Origin: an uncultured Haliea sp.
GTDB taxonomy: Bacteria > Pseudomonadota > Gammaproteobacteria > Pseudomonadales > Halieaceae
Direction: 5' to 3'
Assembly (NCBI GenBank): GCA_913061145.1
Contig: CAJXUQ010000001.1
Span: forward strand, 1-64,000
Length of the DNA stretch: 64,000 nucleotides
The first letter of the stretch is position 1. Each line of letters opens with the position of its first letter. The position numbers were made by a program, and so were the translations under genes. The notes below the pieces were generated by a model, which was not told where the DNA came from, ran no database searches, and saw nothing but the letters and a program-made list of their open reading frames with translations. Positions 42,352-50,309 of this stretch are shown piece after piece.

Positions 42352-42483
42352 ACCGTATCCCGTAGGCCGCACAGGCCAGTTAGTCAATGCGATGGCAGGA
42401 TAGCGGTTTGCTGTGGCGAGGTCGAGGAAACCCGGGCGCCTACCTCGACGGGATCGGGGCAGGCCCGGTGTTCCAGCAGGGTG

Positions 42484-43221
42484 CTACCAGTCTATGGGCT
42501 TGTTGTCCCAGTCGAGGTAGGAGAGTGTGCCATCTGCGTCTGCATGATCCATGATGTCCAGCAAGCGGCCGGCGACAAAATCCGGGGTGAAGAGTTTTTC
42601 GCTGGGCACGCGCGCCTGAAAGGGGCGAGACAGTGCGGTGTCTGTGGTGCCCGGGTGAAAGGCTATCAGCTTGCATGCAGGCGCCCGGCGGGCCAGCTCT
42701 ACTGCGGCGGTTTTCAGCAGCATGTTGAGCGCTGCTTTCGACGCCCGGTAGCTGTACCAGCCGCCCAGCTGGTTGTCGGTTATGCTACCCACCCGGGCAC
42801 TGAGCACGGCGATCCTGCAGGCCTGTTTGCGCTGCAGCTTGCCCGCCAGGGCGCGCAGCCAGAGCATCGGAGTGATGCTGTTGGCCTGCAATACGGTGGC
42901 CATCCACCCGGCGTCCAACTGCTCCAGCGACTTCTCGGGGCCGTGCTCTGCGTCGTGCAGGATGCCGCTGCAGATAACGATGCGTGAGAGCCGGGGCAGC
43001 GCGTCTTCGAGCTCGGCTGCCGTTGCCTCAATCGCTGCGGTTGTGCCCGCGCAGGGCAGCCAGCGCAATTGCGCCTGTGTCGCAAGCTCGGACGGGGGTG
43101 CCTCCGAGCGACTGATGCCGATGACGCTCTGGTAGCGAGCGTCTTCCAGCAGGCGTTTCACCAGTGCCCGACCGATGCCGCCGCTGGCCCCCACGATCAG
43201 GGCGCTCTGGTCAGTGGTCAT
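42484..43221 (-). CDS. SDR family oxidoreductase (CsgA-like)
   Basis: 245 residues with an N-terminal NAD(P)-binding loop ALIVGASGGIGRAL, the Asn in the middle strand (LQANSITPML), a catalytic Ser (LSARVGS) and YxxxK in WYSYRASKAAL. The HPGTTDTALSRPF segment is typical of C-signal/C-factor-like SDRs. The substrate is unknown, probably a carbonyl compound in the cytoplasm. It is the last gene of a three-gene operon; its start overlaps the HIT gene by 11 bases. Confidence 0.87.
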   Translation of the reverse strand: MTTDQSALIVGASGGIGRALVKRLLEDARYQSVIGISRSEAPPSELATQAQLRWLPCAGTTAAIEATAAELEDALPRLSRIVICSGILHDAEHGPEKSLEQLDAGWMATVLQANSITPMLWLRALAGKLQRKQACRIAVLSARVGSITDNQLGGWYSYRASKAALNMLLKTAAVELARRAPACKLIAFHPGTTDTALSRPFQARVPSEKLFTPDFVAGRLLDIMDHADADGTLSYLDWDNKPIDW

Positions 43222-43609
43222 CGGTCAGGGCGCTCCTGATCGCGGCGATCTCGACGGTGGACCACTCACCCGCCGCGGGCAGGTTGCCCCAGACCGGCTG
43301 CGGCCAGCAAGGGTCCCCCGGGCGTCTGCCAACCACGTGCAGGTGCAGTTGCGGGACCAGGTTGCCGAGGGCGCCAAAATTCACTTTCGGGTAGCCGCAG
43401 GCCTGCTTCAGCCACTGGCTGATACGCCGGCAATCCTGCAGCGCAAGGCCCAGCGCGTCGTCCGGCAGGTCCAGCAGATCAACGGCCTGTGTGTCCGGCA
43501 CCAGAATCAGCCAGTGCAGGCTGGCGTTGCGCGATAGCAGCAGGCGACCGCTGTCGATGCGCCCCAGGTCGTGGCAGTCGGCCTGCAACTGTGGATGTAG
43601 TTCAGGCAT
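43211..43609 (-). CDS. HIT domain protein
   Basis: 132 residues from ATG 43609, which lies in the end of the acyl-CoA dehydrogenase gene (overlap 8 bases). The histidine triad is QLHLHVVGR, with Gln replacing the first His of the HxHxH motif, a variant common in this proteobacterial subgroup. Upstream LHWLILVPDT and NFGALGNLVP fit the fold. HIT proteins hydrolyse nucleotide conjugates such as ApnA or adenylates. Its place between a dehydrogenase and an SDR suggests it could clear an acyl-adenylate side product; this is inference. Confidence 0.87.
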   Translation of the reverse strand: MPELHPQLQADCHDLGRIDSGRLLLSRNASLHWLILVPDTQAVDLLDLPDDALGLALQDCRRISQWLKQACGYPKVNFGALGNLVPQLHLHVVGRRPGDPCWPQPVWGNLPAAGEWSTVEIAAIRSALTDDH

Positions 43610-44825
43610 CGACATAGCGCTTGATGACCATTTTCCCCAACGCCATCTGGTGAACCTGGTCCGGGCCGTCCGCCTGGCGACACCAGCGGGCGTAATTGAA
43701 GGCCTCTGCCATGCAGTAGTCCTCGGTGAGGCCGCCGGCCCCGTGGATCTGCATGCAGCGATCAATCACATTCTGCATCAGCAACGGTACGGTGCTTTTT
43801 GCTGCGGCGATATAGTCCAGGGAACCCTGGGGGGTCAGTTCGTCCATCTTCGAGCAGGTTTTCAGCAACAGCAGGCGACCCATCTCGATTTCCGAGAAGC
43901 AGCGTGAGAGGTCTTCGCGTACCGACTGATGCTGGCTCAATTTGCGGCCGAAGGTGGTGCGGCTCTCGGCGCGCGCACAGGCCAGTTCCAGCGAGCGCTG
44001 TGCGGCACCGATCAGGCGCATGCAGTGATGGATGCGGCCCGGGCCGAGCCGCCCCTGGGCAATCTCGAAACCGCGTCCCGGCCCCAGCAGCATGTTTTCT
44101 GCCGGCACCCGCACATTCTCGAACAGCACCTCCGCGTGACCCAGGGGCGCGTCATCGTAGCCCAGCGTGGTGAGCGGGCGCACCAGGGTGACTCCGGGGG
44201 TGTCCCGCGGCACGAGGATCTGGCTCTGCTGCAGGTGACGGTTGGGGTTGTCTGGGTCGGACTTGCCCATGACTATGAAGATCTTTGTGCGTTCGTACAT
44301 CGCGCTGGTGATGAACCACTTGCGGCCGTTCAGCACCCAGTGGTCGCCGTCCTGTTCGATGCGCAGTTCCACGTTGGTCGCGTCAGAGGAGGCAACCTGG
44401 GGTTCGGTCATGGCGTAGGAAGAGCGTATGTCACCGGCCAGCAGCGGCTGCAGCCAGCGCTCCTGCTGCGCCGGGCTGCCATAGCGCATCAGGACTTCCA
44501 TATTGCCGGTGTCTGGCGCGTTGCAGTTAAAGACTTCGGCGGACCACAGCACGCGACCCATCATCTCGGCCAGCGGTGCATAATCGAAATTGCTGAAACC
44601 GTCGTGGTCGCAAAACTGCGCCTCGTGGGGTGAAATGAACAGGTTCCACAGGCCCGCCGACCTGGCCTTGGCCTTCAGTTCATCCATCAGTGGCAGGGCG
44701 GCGAAGCGGGAGCTCGAAGCATGCAGTTCTTCAGCATAGCGTTGCTCGTTCGGGTAGATATGCTCGTCCATGAAAGCCTGTAGCTGCTCCTGATAGGCCA
44801 CGGACTGCGCGCTGAAGTTGTACAT
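43602..44825 (-). CDS. Acyl-CoA dehydrogenase (ACAD10/11-like)
   Basis: 407 residues from ATG 44825. The fold is clear: AMTEPQVASSDATNV binds FAD, WVLNGRKWFITSA is the strand region, RLGPGRIHHCMRLIGAAQR and RTTFGRKLSQHQ lie in the C-terminal helical domain, and QIHGAGGLTEDY is near the catalytic base. FNYARWCRQADGPDQVHQ closes it. These enzymes oxidise acyl-CoA to trans-2-enoyl-CoA with FAD, and the ACAD10/11-like branch handles longer or branched/hydroxylated chains. It heads the operon with HIT and SDR genes. Confidence 0.92.
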   Translation of the reverse strand: MYNFSAQSVAYQEQLQAFMDEHIYPNEQRYAEELHASSSRFAALPLMDELKAKARSAGLWNLFISPHEAQFCDHDGFSNFDYAPLAEMMGRVLWSAEVFNCNAPDTGNMEVLMRYGSPAQQERWLQPLLAGDIRSSYAMTEPQVASSDATNVELRIEQDGDHWVLNGRKWFITSAMYERTKIFIVMGKSDPDNPNRHLQQSQILVPRDTPGVTLVRPLTTLGYDDAPLGHAEVLFENVRVPAENMLLGPGRGFEIAQGRLGPGRIHHCMRLIGAAQRSLELACARAESRTTFGRKLSQHQSVREDLSRCFSEIEMGRLLLLKTCSKMDELTPQGSLDYIAAAKSTVPLLMQNVIDRCMQIHGAGGLTEDYCMAEAFNYARWCRQADGPDQVHQMALGKMVIKRYVDA

Positions 44826-44989
44826 GCTCTGTCTTCCTCTGGATATGAAAGCGGAGCAGTGTAGCGCTCACTGGCGCTTTCGCAAAACGCTCCCTTACAT
44901 CGCGGCGGTTCCGATTTTCTGGCGTGCAGCACGCGAAATCGCAACGGAATGCGCTATCATCGCGTCCCTGGACAGGATGGTCTTGAAGT

Positions 44990-45667
44990 ATGCGAGTTGG
45001 TGTAGTGCAGCTGCCCGTATTGGCGGTAGCCTGGGTATTGTGTTTTAGCGAGGTGAGCGCCGGCGAGTTGCAGGTGCGGCTCGCGGGCAGTGATGGTGAA
45101 CCGGTTCCGTTCGCGGTTTTGACCGTGCCGGGTGTCGAGGCGGCGCCCGGAGTGCCGCAGAACGGCGCCAGGGTGGACCAGCGCGAGCGGCGCTTTGACC
45201 CCCTTGTCACCACCATCACCCCTGGTACGGAGGTGACTTTTCCCAACAGCGACGACACCCGCCACCATGTCTATTCCTTCTCCCCCGGCAATGCCTTCGA
45301 GCTCAAGCTGTTCCGCGCCAACGACGCCCCGCCGGTAGCGTTCAATGCCCCGGGTGTGGTGACGCTGGGTTGTAATATCCACGACAGTATGAAGGCCTAT
45401 CTGTACGTCAGCGCCAATTCCAGTGCGGTAGTGACTGACGCAGAGGGCAGTGCGACCCTGCGTTGGGAGGGGACCGCGACAGCCATTGAAGTGTGGCATC
45501 CGCAGCTGTCTGAACCACTGCAGTTCCCACTGCCGGCGGATGGCGCTGGCTCGCTTGCGCTGGAGTTGCCCATGGCCTGGCAGGACCCTCAGGGCAGCAA
45601 ATCAGACTCTGAACTGGAAAATATGCTGAAACGATTTAGCCGCGATGCGAATCAGCTTTCGCAATAA
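44990..45667 (+). CDS. Cupredoxin-like type-1 copper protein, secreted
   Basis: 225 residues from ATG 44990 (start region weakly marked) with a signal peptide ending VSAG. The cupredoxin fold shows TRHHVYSFSPG (ligand His ~92/93), then TLGCNIHDSMKAYLYV (Cys128, His131, Met134), the full type-1 copper set seen in plastocyanin/amicyanin-like and 'methylamine utilization' proteins. It is therefore a periplasmic copper electron carrier or sensor. A C-terminal Ser/charged tail (residues ~200-225) overlaps the next gene by 23 bases, giving translational coupling with a membrane EAL protein. Confidence 0.83.
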   Translation: MRVGVVQLPVLAVAWVLCFSEVSAGELQVRLAGSDGEPVPFAVLTVPGVEAAPGVPQNGARVDQRERRFDPLVTTITPGTEVTFPNSDDTRHHVYSFSPGNAFELKLFRANDAPPVAFNAPGVVTLGCNIHDSMKAYLYVSANSSAVVTDAEGSATLRWEGTATAIEVWHPQLSEPLQFPLPADGAGSLALELPMAWQDPQGSKSDSELENMLKRFSRDANQLSQ

Positions 45668-47981
45668 GCTCCTGCTGCTGATTGGCGGGCTCCTCGCGGT
45701 GACATTGGCGAGCAGCCTGCTGGCAGTCATGCGCGCCTCCAACACGGCGGTCGAGAGTATTGTGCGCGACGAACTGGAAGTCGTGGAACGAGTGTTTCGC
45801 TCCCTGCTGGAAGTAGACCGGGAACAACTACGCGGCAGGGCGCAGGTCCTGGCTGCGGATTTCGCGTTCAAACGTGCGATTGCCACCGGTGAACAGGCGA
45901 CCATGCTCAGCGTGCTGGCCAACCACGGGGAGCGCATAGCAGCAGATTTCGTCGTTATGCTGTCCCGTGAGGGTGACATCCTGCTCAGCACCCACGAGGT
46001 CAAACGCCTGCCCGAGAGCGTCGCTGCTGTATTGCGTGAGAAGGCCACCGGCGGCACCGCGATCCTGGCCCTGTTTAACGGAGAACCCTTCCAATTGGTC
46101 CTGGTGCCGGTATTTGCACCCGATCTGATGGGTTGGGTCGGCCTGGGCACAGCCGTGGATGAGTCTATGCTGGAAGCCCTGCGGACGCTCACCAATGCCG
46201 AAATCACACTGCTGGCCCAGAGCGGCGGAGAGCCGGCGCGCGTGTTGCACTCCACATTGCCGGAGGGCTTGAGCGCGGAGCTGCAAGCGCTCGCGCAGCC
46301 TGAGCCCGCAGCCACGTCGGCGATGACGCGCTGGGTCACTCGCGACGTGCCGTTGCTGAATGAAGGCGGTGCGCGTCTTACAGCCCTGCTCTCGCAATCG
46401 CTGGAGCAGGCACTGCAGAACTATGCGCCGCTGCGCCAGCAGATGATCATCATTGGCTGCGTGGCATTGCTGCTGGCCTTCCTGACCGCGCTACTCATCG
46501 CTCGCGGCGTGACCCAGCCCATCTATGCACTGGTGCGTGCCGCCCGACGTATCGCGGACGGTAATTACACGCACCGGATCGAGCTGCGTTCCGGCGCCGA
46601 GTTTGGCATGCTCGCAGACACCCTGAACCTGATGCAGGACACCGTCTCGGAGCGTGAGGCGCGCATCCGCTACCAGGCCCAGCATGACATGCTCACCCGT
46701 CTGCCGAATCGCAGCTACATTGCCGGGGCTTTCAACAGTCGGCTGGCGGAACCCAATGCAGAGAGCCACTACGCCATGGCCCTGCTGGAACTCGGCAATC
46801 TGCGAGAGCTGACGGACCTGTACGGCAACGACTTCAGCGACAGCGTGCTGCAGGCGGTGGCAGAGCGCGTCAGCAACAGCCTGCGCCGCGGCGATATGGC
46901 AGCCCGCATTGCCGACTCCCAGATCCTGCTGTTCTTCGATGCGTTGACGCACGCCGGCGTGGATGTGGTGCTGGACAAGCTGCGCGGCGACTTTGCCTCG
47001 CCGCTGTCGATTGAGGGTATCCCGGTGCGCGTTGAGCCCTTGCTGGGCTTCGTGTTCGCACCGCAGCACGGCCAGGGGTTTGAGGAGCTGTTACGTCGAG
47101 CGCAGATTGCGCTGGGCAATGCGCGCAACGTCAAACACGGCTATTCGTTCTATGAAATCGGACAGGATGAGAACCACCTGCGCCAGATTACCCTGGCACA
47201 CCGTTTACAGGCGGCCGTGGATGCAGAAAACTTCCGCATGGTCTACCAGCCCAAATATGACATGGCTGATCACCGTGTGCTGGAGGTCGAGGCGCTGATG
47301 CGCTGGAACGACCCAGAGCTGGGTGAAGTGTATCCCGACGAGTTCATTCCGGTGGCGGAACAGACCGGCATCATCACGGATATCAGCATGATCGTGCTGC
47401 GGCTGGTGCTGCGCCAGATCCAGGCGTGGGAGCGCGCCGGGCTTGAACTCACCGTCTGTATCAATCTGTCGGGGGCTGACATTCTGCAACTGGATTTTGT
47501 GCGCCATGCGATCCAGCAGCTGGCCAGCTCCGGCCTGGGCAGCAGTGCAGTGGTATTTGAGATTACTGAAACCATGATGATGTCGGATATGGATCTCGCG
47601 CTGGCCAACATCCGCGAGTTCGAACAAGTGGGTATACGCCTGGCCATCGATGATTTCGGCACGGGCTTTTCATCCCTGGCGCAGCTTAAAACCCTGCCGG
47701 TGCAGGAACTCAAGATCGACAAGAGCCTGGTGCTGCGGCTGGACCAGGATACAGACGATCAGCAGATCGTCCGCTCAACCATCGAGATGGCGCACTACCT
47801 GGGCCTGAAGGTGGTTGCGGAAGGTGTGGAGAACATCGCCTCCCTGCGTCTCCTGCAGGCAATGGGTTGTGACGCCGTGCAGGGTTATTACATCGCCCGG
47901 CCGATGTCGGCAGCTGACCTGGAAACCTGGTTGGGTGACCTGCCTGTGCCGGTGCTGGCTATTCGGGGAGAGCCGGCATGA
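45645..47981 (+). CDS. Membrane sensor c-di-GMP phosphodiesterase with degenerate GGDEF and intact EAL
   Basis: 778 residues from ATG 45645. Order: membrane helix (LLLLIGGLLAVTLASSLLAV), a ~230-residue periplasmic sensor region, a second helix (MIIIGCVALLLAFLTALL), a HAMP segment (ARGVTQPIYALVRAARRIADGNY), a GGDEF-like domain (~345-510) and an EAL domain (~525-770). The GGDEF site reads ARIADSQILLF in place of GGDEF and is probably inactive. The EAL domain keeps EVEALMRW, EITETMMM, AIDDFGTGFSSL, LKIDKSLV and QGYYIARPM, as in active phosphodiesterases. It likely lowers c-di-GMP when its periplasmic domain senses a redox or copper-linked signal. Confidence 0.92.
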   Translation: MRISFRNKLLLLIGGLLAVTLASSLLAVMRASNTAVESIVRDELEVVERVFRSLLEVDREQLRGRAQVLAADFAFKRAIATGEQATMLSVLANHGERIAADFVVMLSREGDILLSTHEVKRLPESVAAVLREKATGGTAILALFNGEPFQLVLVPVFAPDLMGWVGLGTAVDESMLEALRTLTNAEITLLAQSGGEPARVLHSTLPEGLSAELQALAQPEPAATSAMTRWVTRDVPLLNEGGARLTALLSQSLEQALQNYAPLRQQMIIIGCVALLLAFLTALLIARGVTQPIYALVRAARRIADGNYTHRIELRSGAEFGMLADTLNLMQDTVSEREARIRYQAQHDMLTRLPNRSYIAGAFNSRLAEPNAESHYAMALLELGNLRELTDLYGNDFSDSVLQAVAERVSNSLRRGDMAARIADSQILLFFDALTHAGVDVVLDKLRGDFASPLSIEGIPVRVEPLLGFVFAPQHGQGFEELLRRAQIALGNARNVKHGYSFYEIGQDENHLRQITLAHRLQAAVDAENFRMVYQPKYDMADHRVLEVEALMRWNDPELGEVYPDEFIPVAEQTGIITDISMIVLRLVLRQIQAWERAGLELTVCINLSGADILQLDFVRHAIQQLASSGLGSSAVVFEITETMMMSDMDLALANIREFEQVGIRLAIDDFGTGFSSLAQLKTLPVQELKIDKSLVLRLDQDTDDQQIVRSTIEMAHYLGLKVVAEGVENIASLRLLQAMGCDAVQGYYIARPMSAADLETWLGDLPVPVLAIRGEPA

Positions 47982-48802
47982 TGACTGTGCGCGTGCTCGT
48001 TGCGGCGCTGGCATTATGCCTGGCGGCCGCATCACAGGCCGGCAGCCGCCTGCTCGCGACGGGTGGCGCGAGCAGCATAGAAGGGCAGGCGGGTGGCGGC
48101 ATCACTCCCTGGGCGGTTATCAGCGGTTACGGTGATGTCGGTGAATGGGGCGGTGCCCTGGGCCTGAGCAGAGTCTCGGTCGACGATTTCCAGCTGGATA
48201 CGCAGAGTGCCAGCCTGGGCTTCGAAAACCGCCTGGAGTTCAGCGTCAGCCGCCAGGACCTTCAGGTTGAGCCGCTGGGCCTCGCGATTCGCCAGGACGT
48301 GTTCGGGGCAAAGGTGCGACTGGCGGGGGACTTCATCTACGGCAGCACACCGCAATTGACGGCGGGCCTGCAGTACAAGCGCAACCGTGATATGGCTGTG
48401 CCGCAGGCCCTGGGAGCGGCCCGGGACAGCGGCACGGACCTGTACCTCGCCGCGGGCAAGCTCTGGCTCAATGGGGTCCTGGGGCGCAACGTGTTTGCCA
48501 ACGGCAGCCTGCGCTGGACGGCGGCACACCAGACCGGTTTGCTGGGCTTTGCGGAACAGCGCGAACTGGTCGCCGAGCTCAGCGCCGGCCTCTTTCTGGA
48601 TCGCCACTGGGTGATCGGCGCCGAATATCGGCAGAAGCCCGATGGCCTGCCGGCGGTGGCCGAGGACGACTGGGCAGATATTTTCCTCGGCTGGTTTCCC
48701 AACAAGCGTGTCGCCGCCGTGCTCGCCTGGACCGAGCTGGGTGACATTGCGGGTCTGGAGGACCAGAGCGGCTGGTACCTGTCAATTCAGTTGAGCCAGT
48801 AG
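47978..48802 (+). CDS. DUF3034 family envelope protein
   Basis: 274 residues from ATG 47978, overlapping the EAL gene stop by four bases. A signal peptide (LVAALALCLAAASQA) is followed by GSRLLATGGASSIEGQAGGGITPWAVISGY, the family's opening, broken here across the loop. The remainder alternates short strands (beta-barrel-like) ending in YLSIQLSQ. DUF3034 is thought to be an outer-membrane or periplasmic protein of unknown function. Its place in a cupredoxin-EAL-globin operon suggests a partner in envelope redox sensing or delivery. Confidence 0.82.
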   Translation: MMTVRVLVAALALCLAAASQAGSRLLATGGASSIEGQAGGGITPWAVISGYGDVGEWGGALGLSRVSVDDFQLDTQSASLGFENRLEFSVSRQDLQVEPLGLAIRQDVFGAKVRLAGDFIYGSTPQLTAGLQYKRNRDMAVPQALGAARDSGTDLYLAAGKLWLNGVLGRNVFANGSLRWTAAHQTGLLGFAEQRELVAELSAGLFLDRHWVIGAEYRQKPDGLPAVAEDDWADIFLGWFPNKRVAAVLAWTELGDIAGLEDQSGWYLSIQLSQ

Positions 48803-48811
48803 GAGCCGGAG

Positions 48812-49240
48812 ATGTCTGATGCGCTGAAAGTCTTGTTGATCTGTACCCTGCTGGCAGCGGGCTGCACGCCGCAGGGTCATTCGCCGCGACCACTTTACAC
48901 CCAGCTGGGTGGCCAGGCGGGTATAGACAGAATTGTCGATGGCCTGCTGTGGGAGATAGCGGAAGACGCGGAGATCCGCGCGTTGTTCGCCGACACCGAC
49001 ATTCAACGGTTCCGCAACAAACTTGCTGAGCAGCTCTGCGCGGTCAGTGATGGCCCCTGCGTTTACACGGGTGACAGCATGCGTGAAACGCACCGCCATC
49101 TCGCCGTCACCTCCGCCCAGTTCAACCGTCTCGTCGATGACCTGATCCGGGTCATGGAACAGGAACGGATCGCCGTTGGCGCGCAGAACGCGCTGTTGCA
49201 GCGACTGGCAGCCATGCACGGTGATATCGTCGCGGAGTAG
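48812..49240 (+). CDS. Lipoprotein truncated haemoglobin (group I)
   Basis: 142 residues from ATG 48812 (GGAG just upstream). A lipobox (LICTLLAAGCTPQ) gives lipidated Cys ~18, unusual for a globin. The globin part starts PLYTQLGGQAGIDRIVDGLL and has the distal region LFADTDIQRFRNKLAEQL and proximal His in ETHRHLAVTSAQFNRL (about His94). Group I truncated haemoglobins bind O2 or NO and can detoxify NO. Membrane tethering in the periplasm fits a gas sensor or scavenger feeding the EAL protein encoded two genes before. It ends the operon. Confidence 0.85.
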   Translation: MSDALKVLLICTLLAAGCTPQGHSPRPLYTQLGGQAGIDRIVDGLLWEIAEDAEIRALFADTDIQRFRNKLAEQLCAVSDGPCVYTGDSMRETHRHLAVTSAQFNRLVDDLIRVMEQERIAVGAQNALLQRLAAMHGDIVAE

Positions 49241-49350
49241 GCCCGCAGTGCATACGGTCGCTCGTCCGACTTTACTCCGCAGCGCGAGCTGTGTAGTCTC
49301 AAGGGGTCCTGTGCGGACGCGACAACACAACCAAATCAAGGGGTGATTGT

Positions 49351-49809
49351 ATGAAAACACAAAAAGTAGCGGGTGCCGTACTGGCAACGATGATGGTCTT
49401 CGGTCTTTCTGCATGCAGCAAGGAAGACGCCGAGGCGGTGAGCGAGTCGGCTTCCGATGCCATGAGCACGGTGGTGGAGAAAGCGGAAGAGGCGGGTAAC
49501 GCCACAGCGGAAGCGGCAGGCAATGCCATGGACGCAGCGGGTGACGCCATGGACGACGCGGTTGATGCTGCCGGCGATGCCATGGACAGCGCTTCCAGCT
49601 CAGCCAGCGACGCGATGGACGAGGCAGGCAATGCCATGGACGATGCCGTGCACGATGGCAAGCAGATGGCGGAAGATGCGATGCACGATGCGGGTCAGGC
49701 CGCTGAAGATATGCAGCATGAAGCCGGGCAGGCCATGGACGACGCCAAGGAAAAAGCGGGCGAGATGGCTGACGACGCCAATGCAGCTGTCAAGGACGCC
49801 ATGCAGTAA
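49351..49809 (+). CDS. Alanine/acid-rich repeat lipoprotein
   Basis: 152 residues from ATG 49351. Lipobox VFGLSACSKEDA puts the lipidated Cys near 22. The mature part is almost wholly made of Ala, Asp, Glu, Met in an 11-residue-like periodicity (AGNAMDDA, AGDAMDSA, AEDAMHDAGQ), forming a long amphipathic helix similar to LEA/YtxH-like or colicin-type spacers. It probably sits in the outer-membrane inner leaflet or spans the periplasm. No enzymatic motif is visible. Its own gap (110 bases) suggests a separate promoter from the globin operon. Confidence 0.8.
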   Translation: MKTQKVAGAVLATMMVFGLSACSKEDAEAVSESASDAMSTVVEKAEEAGNATAEAAGNAMDAAGDAMDDAVDAAGDAMDSASSSASDAMDEAGNAMDDAVHDGKQMAEDAMHDAGQAAEDMQHEAGQAMDDAKEKAGEMADDANAAVKDAMQ

Positions 49810-49817
49810 CTGTCGTC

Positions 49818-49866
49818 GGGGCAGTTCTTTCCGGTCCGTTTTGGACCGGCCTTGAGGAACTGCCCC
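49818..49866 (+). other. Large perfect hairpin without a T-tract
   Basis: Outer arms GGGGCAGTTC (49818-49827) and GAACTGCCCC (49857-49866) pair perfectly and enclose an inner stem CCGGTCC/GGACCGG. It lies nine bases after the repeat lipoprotein stop. There is no following T-run, so it is more likely an RNA-stabilising structure or bidirectional attenuator than a simple terminator. Confidence 0.75.
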
Positions 49867-49897
49867 ACCTTCCCCGCAAGGCACGCTGGAGGTCATC

Positions 49898-50308
49898 ATG
49901 CTGGTTCGTTCTGTCTGTCTGTCGAGTGCGCTGTGTATGATGCTTGCGGCCCCCGTGTCCTGGGCCGACCAGGCGATTACTGAGAGTGGTTGGCTGGAAC
50001 TGGTGAAAGGCCACCTTGATGCTGACTCCGGTATCACCGTCGGCAATGTAGAGCCCGGCGAAGCCACCGGTGAACGCAAAATCACCCTGATCATTCCCAA
50101 GGCGCGTGTGGCCTTCGACCCTGACGCACTGGAAGAGGTGAGGGTGGTGGGGCGCCGTCCCGAGCCCATCGACATCCTGCCGGACTTCCGCTACGAGTGG
50201 GTCGCGGACTATGACAACGACAACTACGGGTTGATCATCCACCTGAAAGACGATGGCAGCCTGCCGTTGCGTCTCTACATGGAATCCAGCACAGGCTTTA
50301 TCCGCTGA
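49898..50308 (+). CDS. Small exported protein, unknown
   Basis: 136 residues from ATG 49898 with CTGGAGG nine bases upstream. A signal peptide (SVCLSSALCMMLAAPVSWA) precedes a mature acidic protein with WLELVKGHLDADSGITVGN and VRVVGRRPEPIDILPDFRYEWV, several strands and no Cys. It ends at 50308, one base before the AGPS-like gene's GTG, suggesting co-transcription. I do not recognise the family. Position after the large hairpin might place its expression under that structure's control. Confidence 0.75.
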   Translation: MLVRSVCLSSALCMMLAAPVSWADQAITESGWLELVKGHLDADSGITVGNVEPGEATGERKITLIIPKARVAFDPDALEEVRVVGRRPEPIDILPDFRYEWVADYDNDNYGLIIHLKDDGSLPLRLYMESSTGFIR

Positions 50309-50309
50309 C

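Noticed and set aside
42421-42449. GTCGAGG/CCTCGAC inverted repeat upstream of the HAD gene
   Set aside because: Short arms in GC-rich DNA without a T-run; may be chance.
49232-49280. GCGGAGTA/TACTCCGC inverted repeat after the globin stop
   Set aside because: 8-base arms with a 33-base loop and no T-run are too weak to call a terminator.
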